A program made the position numbers and the translations under genes. Below the pieces are notes generated by a model. The model did not search any database. It was given only the letters and a program-made list of their open reading frames with translations, and was not told the origin of the DNA. A DNA stretch of 54,236 bases from NCBI GenBank assembly GCA_031373225.1, contig JANMMM010000093.1, positions 1 through 54,236 of the forward strand. Reading direction: 5' to 3'. Positions within the stretch are counted from its first letter, which is position 1. Each line of letters opens with the position of its first letter. This stretch comes from JANOYJ01 sp031373225 (GTDB lineage: Bacteria > Pseudomonadota > Alphaproteobacteria > Rhizobiales > Rhizobiaceae). Below, piece by piece: positions 26,216 through 34,177 of the stretch.

Positions 26216-26228
26216 GGTCTGCGTCACA

Positions 26229-26807
26229 ATGACCCAAGACGTGAAAACGCGGCTGACGCGCGAAGACTGGATATTGGCCGGTTTCCGCGCGCTCTCCAGA
26301 TCAGGACCGGCGGCGCTGAAGGCCGAAGCGCTGGCGCGGGAACTTAAGACGACCAAAGGGTCGTTCTATTGGCATTTCAAGGACGTGGCGGACTTTGAAG
26401 GCGCGATGATGGCGTATTGGCGGGCTGAGGCGACCGAACAGGTCATTCAAAACGTGGCGCAGCAAAGCGCGTCGCCGGAAGAAGACCTGCGGGCGCTCCT
26501 GCGCATCGTCACGGGCCTGCGCAGCGAGGCGCATGGCGGTTTGCGGATGGAAGGCGCGATCAGGCAATGGGCCGCTGTCAACAGCCGCGTCGCCGAAGCG
26601 CGCCACGAAGTCGACGCGGCGCGGCTGGGCTATCTTGCGGAGCAATTTTTCAAGGCGGGGTTTTCCCGCGAGCGCGCCGAGCTGTTAAGTCAGGCCATGT
26701 ATGCGGCGCTGATCGGTCTGGAATATCTGGAGCTCCAGCAACTGGGAAACGCGCGGGAAGGGCTTTCCGGGCTGTTGGAGATTTTGCTCTCGGCGGAAAA
26801 ATCATGA
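26229..26807 (+). CDS. TetR-family transcriptional regulator
   Basis: This 192-residue regulator has an N-terminal helix-turn-helix domain: TREDWILAGFRALSRSGPAALK, then LARELKTTKGSFYWHFKDVADFE, the TetR signature. The C-terminal helical part would bind a ligand and dimerise. The ATG at 26229 is preferred; one 15 bp upstream would lie in the operator-like palindrome. It is divergent from the three-gene membrane operon and probably represses it. The inducer is unknown. Confidence 0.9.
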   Translation: MTQDVKTRLTREDWILAGFRALSRSGPAALKAEALARELKTTKGSFYWHFKDVADFEGAMMAYWRAEATEQVIQNVAQQSASPEEDLRALLRIVTGLRSEAHGGLRMEGAIRQWAAVNSRVAEARHEVDAARLGYLAEQFFKAGFSRERAELLSQAMYAALIGLEYLELQQLGNAREGLSGLLEILLSAEKS

Positions 26808-26822
26808 ATGCGATGACGCAAC

Positions 26823-27635
26823 ATGCTTATCGCGCTGCGTGAGGGAAACCGCATCGCCGCCGCCGCCGCTGAGCGCGGCGGGGAGTTTCGCTGCCCATCC
26901 TGCTCCAAACCGCTCGTCCTGAAAAAAGGCCGTGTCGTCATCCACCATTTCGCCCACAAGCCGCCGGTGGAGTGTCACTGGGCGCGCGGCGAGACGCTGG
27001 CGCATCTGGAGGCGAAGCAGCTTGTCCATGCCGCGCTGACGGCGCGCGGGGTGAAGGCTGAGCTTGAGTTTTCGCTCGAGACGCTGCCCGGCGACCGGCG
27101 GGCTGATGTCATGGCCTGGTCGCCAACGGGACGGATGATCGCCATTGAACTGCAGCACACATCGATCAGCGCCGACGAGATCGCCGAGCGGGCGTTTGCC
27201 TATGCGCGGGCCGGTGCGGCGCAGATGTGGATTTCGTTTCTCCCGGCTTCGGTTTGGAAGGAGGCTTTGGACAAGGGTGATGGAACATGGCTCATCCGCC
27301 GCTATGCGCCGAGGCAGTTTGAGCTCTGGATTGACGGACTGACGGCGAAGGCGGGGCGGTGGATGTATGATCCGCCGGCCAGACAGTTCTGGCTGGCGAA
27401 AATGACGGCGCATGAAATGCACGACGAGGAGACGATCTGGTATGCGCCGGGCGGGATCGAGCATTACCGGCCGGCCCGCAAGCGCGTGTCGAAAAAGTAC
27501 CGCGATCTGGTGCTAGAGGGACCGTATGGCTTGGAAGCGCTGCGCGTCACGCTTCGGAACCGCAGGGCATTTTCGCTCAAGACCCATCGCTGGCCGGCAG
27601 GCCCGGTTGCCAATCTCACGCCTGTGTCAGAATAG
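26823..27635 (+). CDS. CoiA-like competence-family protein
   Basis: The 270-residue protein has a CoiA-type N-terminus with CPSC at residues 24-27 and HHFAH at 41-45, a probable zinc site. A nuclease-like core follows, in which Asp94 (RRADVMAW) and Glu108 (IAIELQHTSIS) fit a PD-(D/E)XK arrangement. CoiA promotes RecA-dependent recombination of transforming DNA in Gram-positive bacteria. Proteobacterial relatives are poorly studied. It begins 15 bp after the TetR gene. Confidence 0.8.
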   Translation: MLIALREGNRIAAAAAERGGEFRCPSCSKPLVLKKGRVVIHHFAHKPPVECHWARGETLAHLEAKQLVHAALTARGVKAELEFSLETLPGDRRADVMAWSPTGRMIAIELQHTSISADEIAERAFAYARAGAAQMWISFLPASVWKEALDKGDGTWLIRRYAPRQFELWIDGLTAKAGRWMYDPPARQFWLAKMTAHEMHDEETIWYAPGGIEHYRPARKRVSKKYRDLVLEGPYGLEALRVTLRNRRAFSLKTHRWPAGPVANLTPVSE

Positions 27636-27647
27636 AATTCACGCGCC

Positions 27648-28469
27648 TCACAGCCCGTCCGGCACCAGAATCGTCGGCGTCTTCGGCAATGTCCGCAGCG
27701 AGACCTTGATTGTGTCCGAGCCTGCGTAGCGCACCTCGAACAGTCCTTTCACATTGGAGAGAAACGTGTCCACATCCGTGAAGCGGCTGTGCATGGGCAG
27801 GACGATGGAGGATTGCAGCCGGTTGACAATATCGGCCATGCCCTTGCCGCTCAGCGTCAGGCCGCCATCCACCGGGACCATGACAATGTCGAGCCGGCCA
27901 ATGGCGCCATAGTCGGAATCATCCAGCATGTGGTGCAGATGGCCGAGATGGCCGATGCACAGGTCCGCCACTTCGAAAATGAAGATCGAATTGCCATCCG
28001 GCTCCATCGCTCCCATGGCGCGGATGTCGGTGGTGATATTGCGGATATAGACGTCTTCAACGACCAGTCCGTGTTTGGCCGGCGCGCCGCTGGGGTCCCA
28101 GCCGGGCAGCACATATTCGATGCCGGGATTGGGCGCGGAGGTGAAATGGCTGGAATGCGCCTTGTTCATGGTGACGATGCGCGGCAGGGGATCGGCGCCG
28201 TAGAAGCCGGAAAAATCGGTGGCGATGCGCACGCCGCCGGGCGTCTCGATCACATAGGTGGAGTGTCCGGCGTAGCGGATCGTCACTTCCTCTTCGGCTG
28301 ACGCGGCTCCAAAGCTGAACGCGGCGGGGATGACCACAGGATTGAGCGAATCCGGCAGCGAACGGGCGATAGCCATGCATTGGCTTGGATGGAAGTTGTC
28401 TTCAGCGGCGCTTGCCGCCTGGATCGTGACAAAAGTGAAGACGAGCAGACAGGCAATATACCGGAACAT
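27648..28469 (-). CDS. Secreted metallo-beta-lactamase-fold protein with altered metal motif
   Basis: This 273-residue protein has a signal peptide (MFRYIACLLVFTFVTIQA, cleavage after SAA) and about 40 residues of linker. A UlaG-like beta-lactamase fold follows: VTIRYAGHSTYVIETPGGVRI, DFSGFYG, then GHLGHLHHML and LPMHSRFTD. The usual HxHxDH motif reads NKAHSSHF, so the first His and the Asp are replaced. It may bind one metal or be non-hydrolytic. It probably acts in the periplasm. The substrate is unknown. Confidence 0.85.
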   Translation of the reverse strand: MFRYIACLLVFTFVTIQAASAAEDNFHPSQCMAIARSLPDSLNPVVIPAAFSFGAASAEEEVTIRYAGHSTYVIETPGGVRIATDFSGFYGADPLPRIVTMNKAHSSHFTSAPNPGIEYVLPGWDPSGAPAKHGLVVEDVYIRNITTDIRAMGAMEPDGNSIFIFEVADLCIGHLGHLHHMLDDSDYGAIGRLDIVMVPVDGGLTLSGKGMADIVNRLQSSIVLPMHSRFTDVDTFLSNVKGLFEVRYAGSDTIKVSLRTLPKTPTILVPDGL

Positions 28470-28599
28470 GGAGGCATCCTCGCTGTTTCCCAACCCTAAT
28501 CAAAGATATAGCAACCAGCCGCCGGGGCAATGCGGGTCACGCGCTTTTGATGCAGTCCGCTCTGTGTTATGAATGAGAAGGGCGCGCTTGGAGGATCAC

Positions 28600-29031
28600 A
28601 TGAACGCCAGACTTTTTCTGACCGCCGCGCTGTCCGGAATTGCCGCCGCGCCGGCTTTCGCCGGACAGCAGACATTTCCTCCGGACGATAATGGATTGAT
28701 TTCCTTCGTCACCCCATCCGGCAACATCGGCTGCGCCTATGCGCCTGCGGGCGGCACGGATGTCTATGTGCCGGAAGACGGCGGGCCTGAGCTTTCCTGC
28801 GACCGGGTTGAGCCTTCTTATCTCCGGTTCATCCTCGGCAAGGCGGGCACGGCCAAGAAGCTCAGCAATGTCGGCGACGCAGGCTGCTGCTCCGCCGGGC
28901 CGAAGCTCAACTATGGCAACACCTGGAAAAAGGGCAAATTCACCTGCGTTTCCGAGCGCACTGGCCTGACCTGCACGCGCGGCGACGGACACGGGTTTTT
29001 CATCTCGAAGGCGAAGACCAAGGCTTATTGA
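28600..29031 (+). CDS. Secreted cysteine-containing protein, DUF6636-like
   Basis: The product is 143 residues from the ATG at 28600, eight bases after GGAGG. A signal peptide (cleavage near AFA-GQQ) is followed by a domain with ISFVTPSGNIGC, LNYGNTWKKGKFTCVSE and GLTCTRGDGHGFFIS. The spaced cysteines probably form disulfides. The pattern matches the DUF6636 type, as far as I can recognise it. Function is unknown. It is divergent from the metallo-beta-lactamase-fold gene. Confidence 0.75.
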   Translation: MNARLFLTAALSGIAAAPAFAGQQTFPPDDNGLISFVTPSGNIGCAYAPAGGTDVYVPEDGGPELSCDRVEPSYLRFILGKAGTAKKLSNVGDAGCCSAGPKLNYGNTWKKGKFTCVSERTGLTCTRGDGHGFFISKAKTKAY

Positions 29032-29040
29032 GCGGGGCGC

Positions 29041-29463
29041 TCAAGGGACCAGGGACTTGACGCCTGCGGCGGAGGCGGCGTTGGCCAGCTTTTGGTCCAG
29101 CGTGCACAGGGTCGAGTTCAGATCCATCGAAATTGCGAGGTGCAGGGCGTCTGAAGCGCGCAGGCCGAGACTGGCGTCGTCCGCAAGCCGCGCCGCCAGG
29201 TCGAAGTGCCGCCGGGCCACCCGCACGATATCGAGGGAACGCCTTTTCAAGTCGGCAAATGCGGAAAGCGCTTCTGCGCGCTGAGCAAGATTGATCTGGC
29301 TGGTGCGGATTTTCAAGGAGAGGGCGGACGAGAATTCGGTCGTCGTCCAATAGCTGATCTGGAGGGATCCGGCTTCCTGATTTTTTAACCAATGCTGAAT
29401 TCGCGGCGAAGCGGTCTCGGAGGTCATTGCGGAAACCAGGACCGATGTATCCAGATAGAGCAT
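29041..29463 (-). CDS. vapC: PIN domain toxin (VapC family)
   Basis: This 140-residue PIN ribonuclease has Asp5 (LYLDTSVLVSA), Glu in TTTEFSSAL, Asp in RASDALHLA and Asp in CTLDQKLA as its acidic site. The start ATG at 29463 shares one base with the stop of the antitoxin (TGATG), so the toxin is made by coupled translation. It is expected to cleave RNA when its Phd-type partner is degraded. Confidence 0.9.
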   Translation of the reverse strand: MLYLDTSVLVSAMTSETASPRIQHWLKNQEAGSLQISYWTTTEFSSALSLKIRTSQINLAQRAEALSAFADLKRRSLDIVRVARRHFDLAARLADDASLGLRASDALHLAISMDLNSTLCTLDQKLANAASAAGVKSLVP

Positions 29464-29702
29464 CAATAGCGGTCGCTGTCGCGCATGGCGCGCACGAACT
29501 CTCCCGCCGGCACCGGTTGAAGCGGCATGGAGTCCGTCAGCCTTCGCAATGCGTCGGCGTCGACCGGCTCAAACTTCCGCTTGATCGCGGACAGCCGCGC
29601 CACCGGCTTGCCGCGTTTGGTGATGATAACTTCCTCGCCATTGGCGGCCTGTTCAACAAGCTCGCTGAGATGTGCCTTTGCTTCGGCAAGACTGATGTCC
29701 AT
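29463..29702 (-). CDS. Phd/YefM-type antitoxin
   Basis: The 79-residue protein has the Phd fold signature MDISLAEAKAHLSELVEQAA, then GEEVIITKRGKPVARLSAI. That domain binds operator DNA. The C-terminal tail would occupy the PIN active site. It precedes and overlaps its toxin gene. The pairing of a Phd antitoxin with a PIN toxin is common. Confidence 0.9.
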   Translation of the reverse strand: MDISLAEAKAHLSELVEQAANGEEVIITKRGKPVARLSAIKRKFEPVDADALRRLTDSMPLQPVPAGEFVRAMRDSDRY

Positions 29703-29755
29703 AGTGCTTATTCCTGACTATCTAGGTGGTCATATAACATGTCCGGACACGCCGT

Positions 29756-30238
29756 TCAACGCAGACGGGCCATCGTCATCTCCCGCCACCGCGCCTTCAG
29801 CCCGTCAAAGCTCTCCGGCTGGCGCTCATGCACGATCTCATCCGCGCCAAATGTCACCCACGCCTGTTTCGACCGCGCCCATATGTGGCCCGCCGGGACC
29901 AGCCAGAACGTGTCGTCAAGCGTTCCCGCTTTGAGACTGACCTCCTGCCCATACGCGTCGCGGCGGTGGATGAGGCGGACGCCGCAGGCTGGGCAGAAAT
30001 CGCCGAGGAACGGGCTGCCGCGATCAGCGGGCCTGACATAGCGCGCCACGTGTCCGGTCACTTCAGTATCCGCCAGCCGCACCCGCATCGACATGCCGAA
30101 GGCGGAGGCCGACTGTCGCTGGCACTCGGTGCAATGGCAGCAGTAAAGCGTCAGCGGCGGCGCTTTAAGCGTGTAGCGAACCTTGCCGCATTGGCAGCCG
30201 CCGGCGACGGGGAATGTCGGCAGAGTGACCTTTTGCAT
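29756..30238 (-). CDS. GFA-family zinc protein
   Basis: The 160-residue protein belongs to the GFA (glutathione-dependent formaldehyde-activating-like) family. Zinc ligands are visible: GCQCGKVRY (Cys15, Cys17), YCCHCTECQRQSGS-like block (Cys34, Cys36, Cys39) and FCPACGVRL (Cys82, Cys85). Family members carry one structural zinc. The formaldehyde role is doubtful for most of them, so function is open. It is a single gene divergent from yebC. Confidence 0.88.
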   Translation of the reverse strand: MQKVTLPTFPVAGGCQCGKVRYTLKAPPLTLYCCHCTECQRQSASAFGMSMRVRLADTEVTGHVARYVRPADRGSPFLGDFCPACGVRLIHRRDAYGQEVSLKAGTLDDTFWLVPAGHIWARSKQAWVTFGADEIVHERQPESFDGLKARWREMTMARLR

Positions 30239-30318
30239 GCCTCTCCTCCGGCTGGACGGCGTGAAATGATTTGCCTATAGAAGCGCCAAACCAAAAACCC
30301 TTGTTACCGGGAGCAGCC

Positions 30319-31068
30319 ATGGCTGGCCATTCACAATTCAAGAACATCATGCACCGCAAGGGCCGCCAGGACGCGGTGCGCTCGAAAATGTTTTCCAAAT
30401 TGGGGCGCGAATTGACCGTCGCCGCCAAAATGGGCGTGCCGGACCCGGACATGAACCCGCGTCTGCGCCTCGCCATCCAGGCGGCGAAAGCCGTGTCGAT
30501 GCCGAAGGACAATATCGCCCGCGCCATCAACAAGGCGGCGGGCACGGACACCGAGAACTATGACGAAGTGCGCTATGAGGGCTACGGTCCCGGCGGCGTC
30601 GCGGTCATTGTCGAGGCGCTGACCGACAACCGCAACCGCACCGCCTCCAATGTCCGCGCGGCCTTCACCAAGGCGGGCGGGGCGCTGGGCGAGACCGGCT
30701 CCGTGGCGTTCATGTGGGACCGGGTCGGTGAGATCACCTACGCCTTGAAGGCGGGCACCGCCGATACCGTTATGGAAGCCGCGATCATGGCGGGGGCGGA
30801 CGATGTGGCGTCCGATGAAGAGGGCCATTACATCACCTGCGCGTTTGAAGGCGTCAATGAAGTCTCGAAAGCTCTGGAAGAATCGCTGGGCGAGTCGCAA
30901 TTGGTGAAAATCATCTGGCAGCCGCAGAACAATATTCCGGTCGATGAAGACCGGGCGCAGTCGCTGATGAAGCTCGTCGCCGTGCTCGAAGACGATGATG
31001 ATGTGCAGAATGTCTATGCCAATTTCGAGGTCGACGACGAGACCATGGCAAGGCTGTCAGCGGCTTGA
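30319..31068 (+). CDS. yebC: YebC/PmpR-family regulator
   Basis: From the ATG at 30319 the protein has 249 residues. It starts MAGHSQFKNIMHRKGRQDA and contains MPKDNIARAINKA and GPGGVAVIVEALTDN, all classic for the family. YebC proteins are described as transcription regulators and, more recently, as ribosome-associated factors for proline-rich stretches. In many Alphaproteobacteria yebC lies beside ruvC; here ruvC is 15.6 kb away. It overlaps the Nudix start by 4 bp. Confidence 0.95.
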   Translation: MAGHSQFKNIMHRKGRQDAVRSKMFSKLGRELTVAAKMGVPDPDMNPRLRLAIQAAKAVSMPKDNIARAINKAAGTDTENYDEVRYEGYGPGGVAVIVEALTDNRNRTASNVRAAFTKAGGALGETGSVAFMWDRVGEITYALKAGTADTVMEAAIMAGADDVASDEEGHYITCAFEGVNEVSKALEESLGESQLVKIIWQPQNNIPVDEDRAQSLMKLVAVLEDDDDVQNVYANFEVDDETMARLSAA

Positions 31069-31655
31069 TCCTGAGCACGAAAGAGAACGAAATCCGCCAT
31101 CACTCGACAGAAGTTTTGTCGAAGGGATGGGCGTTGCTCACCCAGCACACCTTTGAACTCAGGCGACGCGACGGGACATGGGAACGCCAGGTTCGTGAAA
31201 GCTATGACCGAGGCCACGCGGCGGTGATTTTGCCGTATGATCCGGTGCGGGGAACAGTTCTGCTTGTGCGTCAGTTCCGCCTTCCCGTGTTCCTTCAAGG
31301 ACATCGCGAGCCGCTGATAGAAGCCTGCGCCGGGCTGCTGGACCACAATGACCCGGAAACCTGTATCCGGCTCGAAACCGAGCAGGAGCTTGGCTACCGG
31401 CTCGGCGCGGTGCGCAAAATCTACGACGTTTACATGAGCCCCGGCAGCGTCACCGAGCGGCTGTCGTTTTTCACGGCGGAGTATTCGCCCGCTGACCGCG
31501 TCTCCGACGGCGGCGGCGACGCGTCGGAGGGCGAGGACATTGAGGTGCTTGAAATGACGCTTTCCGACGCGATGGCGCTGGTGGAGAGCGGCGGGATTAT
31601 TGACGCGAAGACGGTGATGCTTTTGCAGCATCTGGCGCTGCGGGGGATGGCGTAG
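31065..31655 (+). CDS. NudK-like Nudix hydrolase with divergent Nudix box
   Basis: This 196-residue protein starts at a TTG coupled to the yebC stop (TTGA). The region AGLLDHNDPETCIR, then LETEQELGY, then VYMSPGSVTERLSFFTAEY matches the GDP-mannose hydrolase NudK and the NudF/ADP-ribose branch. The box end REUxEExGU reads LETEQELGY, losing the first Arg and one metal-binding Glu. Activity may be weaker or altered. The expected substrate class is nucleoside-diphosphate sugars. Confidence 0.88.
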   Translation: MILSTKENEIRHHSTEVLSKGWALLTQHTFELRRRDGTWERQVRESYDRGHAAVILPYDPVRGTVLLVRQFRLPVFLQGHREPLIEACAGLLDHNDPETCIRLETEQELGYRLGAVRKIYDVYMSPGSVTERLSFFTAEYSPADRVSDGGGDASEGEDIEVLEMTLSDAMALVESGGIIDAKTVMLLQHLALRGMA

Positions 31656-31665
31656 GCGGGATCCG

Positions 31666-31801
31666 TTGACTCTCCCTCACCCGCCTTGCTTCGCAAGACA
31701 CCCTCTCTCCGGTGGGGCGAGGGGAAGGAAGCGCTCCAATTTCGCCTCTCCCCGGCGGGGAGAGGGCGTTTCGCGCAGCGAAACGGGTGAGGGAGAGTCA
31801 A
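31666..31801. repeat. Intergenic palindromic repeat, CTCCCTCACCC type
   Basis: The ends TTGACTCTCCCTCACCCG and its reverse complement bound a 136-bp palindrome between the Nudix and ATP-grasp genes. Inner arms also pair (CCCTCTC facing GAGAGGG, and GCTTCGC facing GCGAAAC). This CCTCACCC type is a familiar dispersed repeat in alphaproteobacterial chromosomes. No other copy is in the window. Confidence 0.75.
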
Positions 31802-31911
31802 GGACGGCTGGTTCCTGTCAATTTGTCAGCTGACCACAGCGCGCATTGCATTGCTCCCCGCCCGCTCCTACATTCATCGTAATTCAACGATAAACCGAAA
31901 AGACTGCCACA

Positions 31912-33138
31912 TTGAACGCGCTTGTGAAGGGCCTCAACATTTCCTGCCTCTGCGTCGTTCTGCGCCCCGGCGAAATCGGCGCGTCTTTTCTGGACGCTGC
32001 GGGATCGCTGCTGCCGGAAAATCTTGAGCAAACCCACCCGCATCTGTTCGCCCACACGCCGGTCTACGTGACCGAGGCGGACCTCGCCGCCATGCTGTCC
32101 TTCGTCAGCGCGATGGAGCGGATCGCCGCTTTGCCGGGCTGGCCCGGCGCGGACGGGCCGGCGCTCGCGGCCAAGGTGCACGGTGTTTTCATGGGCTATG
32201 ACTTCCATATGACCGAGGACGGCCCCCGGCTGATCGAAATCAACACCAACGCGGGCGGCGCGTTTCTCAATCTGTTCGCCGCCAAACAGTTCCGCGCCTG
32301 CTGCGACATGCTGGACATGTCGAAGTTCATTGAGCCGAAAGAGGCCGAGAAAAAGATCGCGGAGATGTTTCTGGCCGAATGGGCGGCGGCGGGGCGCGTC
32401 GGAAAGCCCGGACTGATCGCCATCGTTGACGAGGCGCCGAAGCAGCAGTTTCTCTATCCGGAGTTTCTGCTGGCGGCCAAGCTGCTCAGTCAGCATGGGT
32501 TGAAGACGGTCATCGCCGCGCCCGAGGAATTGGCTTTGCAAAATGGCGCGCTGCGCTTTGACGGGCAATTGGTGGACCTGATCTATAACCGGCTCACTGA
32601 TTTTGAACTGTCCGGCCATGACGGCATTCGTAAGGCTTGGGAAAAAGGCGGCGTCGTTCTCACCCCCGATCCGCCCGCGCACCGGCGCATGGCGGACAAG
32701 CGCAATCTGGTGAAACTTTCAGAAACGGATTTTTTGCGCGGCATTGGCGTGAGCGAAGAGGACATCGCCATTGTCAGCCGGCTGGTTCCAAAGACCGTGC
32801 TTGTGACGAAAGCGAATGCCAATGCGCTCTGGGCGGAGCGCAAGCGCTATTATTTCAAGCCCGTATCCGGTTATGGCGGCAAGGCGGTGTACCGGGGTGA
32901 GAAGCTGACGCGCAGGACATGGGACTGGATTATGGGCGAAGACTATGTGGCGCAGGAGACGGCTAGCCCATCGCAGCGCATTGTGAGGACCGAGGGCGGC
33001 AGCGGGCTGCGCAAATTCGACGTGCGGCTCTACACCTACCGCGATCAGCTCCTCGCCGCCGCCGCGCGGATTTATGAGGGGCAGACGACGAATTTCAGAA
33101 CTCCCGGCGGCGGGTTTGCGCCGGTGACGGCGCTGTGA
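31912..33138 (+). CDS. ATP-grasp-like protein with permuted motif order
   Basis: The 408-residue product starts at a TTG. The N-terminal part holds LIEINTNAGGAFLN near residues 105-118, an ATP-grasp Mg/substrate site. The C-terminal part holds YYFKPVSGYGGKAVYRG near 317-333, the lysine and Gly-rich ATP loop, and YVAQE. It then ends with RKFDVRLYTYRDQLL and GGGFAPV. In ordinary ATP-grasp enzymes the ATP loop comes first, so the order looks circularly permuted, as in the CP_ATPgrasp families. It may ligate a carboxylate to an amine. No partner gene suggests the substrate. Confidence 0.75.
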   Translation: MNALVKGLNISCLCVVLRPGEIGASFLDAAGSLLPENLEQTHPHLFAHTPVYVTEADLAAMLSFVSAMERIAALPGWPGADGPALAAKVHGVFMGYDFHMTEDGPRLIEINTNAGGAFLNLFAAKQFRACCDMLDMSKFIEPKEAEKKIAEMFLAEWAAAGRVGKPGLIAIVDEAPKQQFLYPEFLLAAKLLSQHGLKTVIAAPEELALQNGALRFDGQLVDLIYNRLTDFELSGHDGIRKAWEKGGVVLTPDPPAHRRMADKRNLVKLSETDFLRGIGVSEEDIAIVSRLVPKTVLVTKANANALWAERKRYYFKPVSGYGGKAVYRGEKLTRRTWDWIMGEDYVAQETASPSQRIVRTEGGSGLRKFDVRLYTYRDQLLAAAARIYEGQTTNFRTPGGGFAPVTAL

Positions 33139-33149
33139 GGCTCAGCCGG

Positions 33150-33494
33150 TCAGGCGGGAACCTTTGTCTTTTCATCCTCCTGCGCCAAACTGCCAAGATC
33201 ATTTATGCTCACTGGCGCGCGGTCTGGAAACTCGGCGGAAATTTTCAGCTTTCCGCCCATTGCTTCGACATAGGAGCGCAGGGTGGACAACAGCAGATCG
33301 CTGCGCCGCTCAAGCCGGGAAACGCCGTCCTGCGACATGTTGAGCGCCTGCGAAATCTGGGCCTGGGTCAGCGCGCGGGCCTTGCGCAGGTCGCGCAGGG
33401 TCAGCTCCTCTTCGATGAGAAGGCGCGCTTTTTCCCTTATTTCCGCTTGCCGCCCGGGCGGCATATCGGCCAAAACGTCGTCAATCGTGCGCAT
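33150..33494 (-). CDS. higA: HigA-like XRE antitoxin
   Basis: This 114-residue protein has a helix-turn-helix in LRKARALTQAQISQALNMSQ, then GVSRLERRSDLLL, followed by a C-terminal segment LRSYVEAMGGKLKISAEF typical of HigA-type regulators. The ATG at 33494 shares a base with the toxin stop (TGATG). Toxin first and antitoxin second is the usual HigBA order. It should repress the operon through the palindrome at 33874. Confidence 0.9.
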   Translation of the reverse strand: MRTIDDVLADMPPGRQAEIREKARLLIEEELTLRDLRKARALTQAQISQALNMSQDGVSRLERRSDLLLSTLRSYVEAMGGKLKISAEFPDRAPVSINDLGSLAQEDEKTKVPA

Positions 33495-33853
33495 CACTTT
33501 CGCCCTTTCTGTTTTTCCAAATGCTGGTCAAAGCGCTGGTCGGCTTTGGAAATAAGCGTGCTGTAAAACCGTTTTTCATTCACTCCAGATTTGTCGCCCG
33601 CCAGAAGCAAAATCGCGTTTCGTTTCTCATCAAAAGCAAAGGCGACACGCCAAATCCCATTGTCTGCCGCGAATCGCAGCTCCTTCATGTTTTTGTGCTT
33701 CGATGCCTTCAAAGTGTCGGCGTGCGGACGTCCAAGCTGCGGTCCCAGTTGCGAAACAAGCAAGGCCTTTGCAAGCAGCGAATCCTGAACGCCTTCTGCA
33801 AGAGCCCGAAACTCCGGGTCAAACATTTCGTGAAACAGAATTGTCCAAGGCAT
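33494..33853 (-). CDS. higB: HigB-like RelE/ParE superfamily toxin
   Basis: The 119-residue protein matches the phage Gp49-like/HigB group: a basic segment KHKNMKELRFAADNGIWRVAF, then AFDEKRNAILLLAGDKSG. It has the compact RelE fold. Such toxins cleave mRNA on the ribosome. The gene overlaps the HigA gene and has a 20-bp perfect palindrome just upstream, consistent with autoregulation. Confidence 0.9.
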   Translation of the reverse strand: MPWTILFHEMFDPEFRALAEGVQDSLLAKALLVSQLGPQLGRPHADTLKASKHKNMKELRFAADNGIWRVAFAFDEKRNAILLLAGDKSGVNEKRFYSTLISKADQRFDQHLEKQKGRK

Positions 33854-33873
33854 GCAGACACCCGCTCAAGCAC

Positions 33874-33893
33874 AAATGTCTTTAAAGACATTT
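33874..33893. promoter_or_regulatory. 20-bp palindromic operator of higBA
   Basis: AAATGTCTTTAAAGACATTT is a perfect 20-bp palindrome 21 bp upstream of the higB start. Its AT-rich centre and position over the promoter region fit a HigA dimer site. Function is inferred from symmetry and place. Confidence 0.65.
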
Positions 33894-33907
33894 TATGAAA
33901 TTAGCAA

Positions 33908-33932
33908 CAAAAAACCCGCCGAAGCGGGTTTC
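33908..33932 (-). terminator. Terminator downstream of rpmE
   Basis: On the minus strand AACCCGC-TTCG-GCGGGTT is followed by TTTTTTG. The tetraloop stem with T-run is a strong Rho-independent terminator, 24 bp after the rpmE stop. Confidence 0.88.
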
Positions 33933-33955
33933 CTGAAATCTCACTGCGCTGAAGC

Positions 33956-34177
33956 TCAGCCGCCGAGGCCGCCGAAACGGTTCTTGAACTTGGCGACACG
34001 GCCGCCGCGGTCGAGGACGGCGCCGGAGCCGCCGGTCCAGGCCGGATGGGTGCGCGGGTCGATGTCGAGGTTCAGCGTCTGGCCCTCTTTGCCATAGGTC
34101 GAGCGCGTCATATATTCGGTGCCGTCGGTCATGACCACTTTGATATTGTGGTAATCGGGATGGATATTCGGCTTCAT
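33956..34177 (-). CDS. rpmE: 50S ribosomal protein bL31
   Basis: From ATG 34177 the protein has 73 residues: MKPNIHPDYHNIKVVMTDGT... with HPAWTGG and KFKNRFGGL. This is the bL31 family without the four zinc-binding cysteines, the C-minus form found in many Alphaproteobacteria. It is followed by a clean terminator, so it is a single-gene transcript. The bL36 in this window is also zinc-free. Confidence 0.95.
   Translation of the reverse strand: MKPNIHPDYHNIKVVMTDGTEYMTRSTYGKEGQTLNLDIDPRTHPAWTGGSGAVLDRGGRVAKFKNRFGGLGG

Noticed and set aside
31877..31890. TCGT-N6-ACGA inverted repeat before the ATP-grasp gene
   Set aside because: Arms of only 4 bp are expected by chance and no regulator lies nearby.
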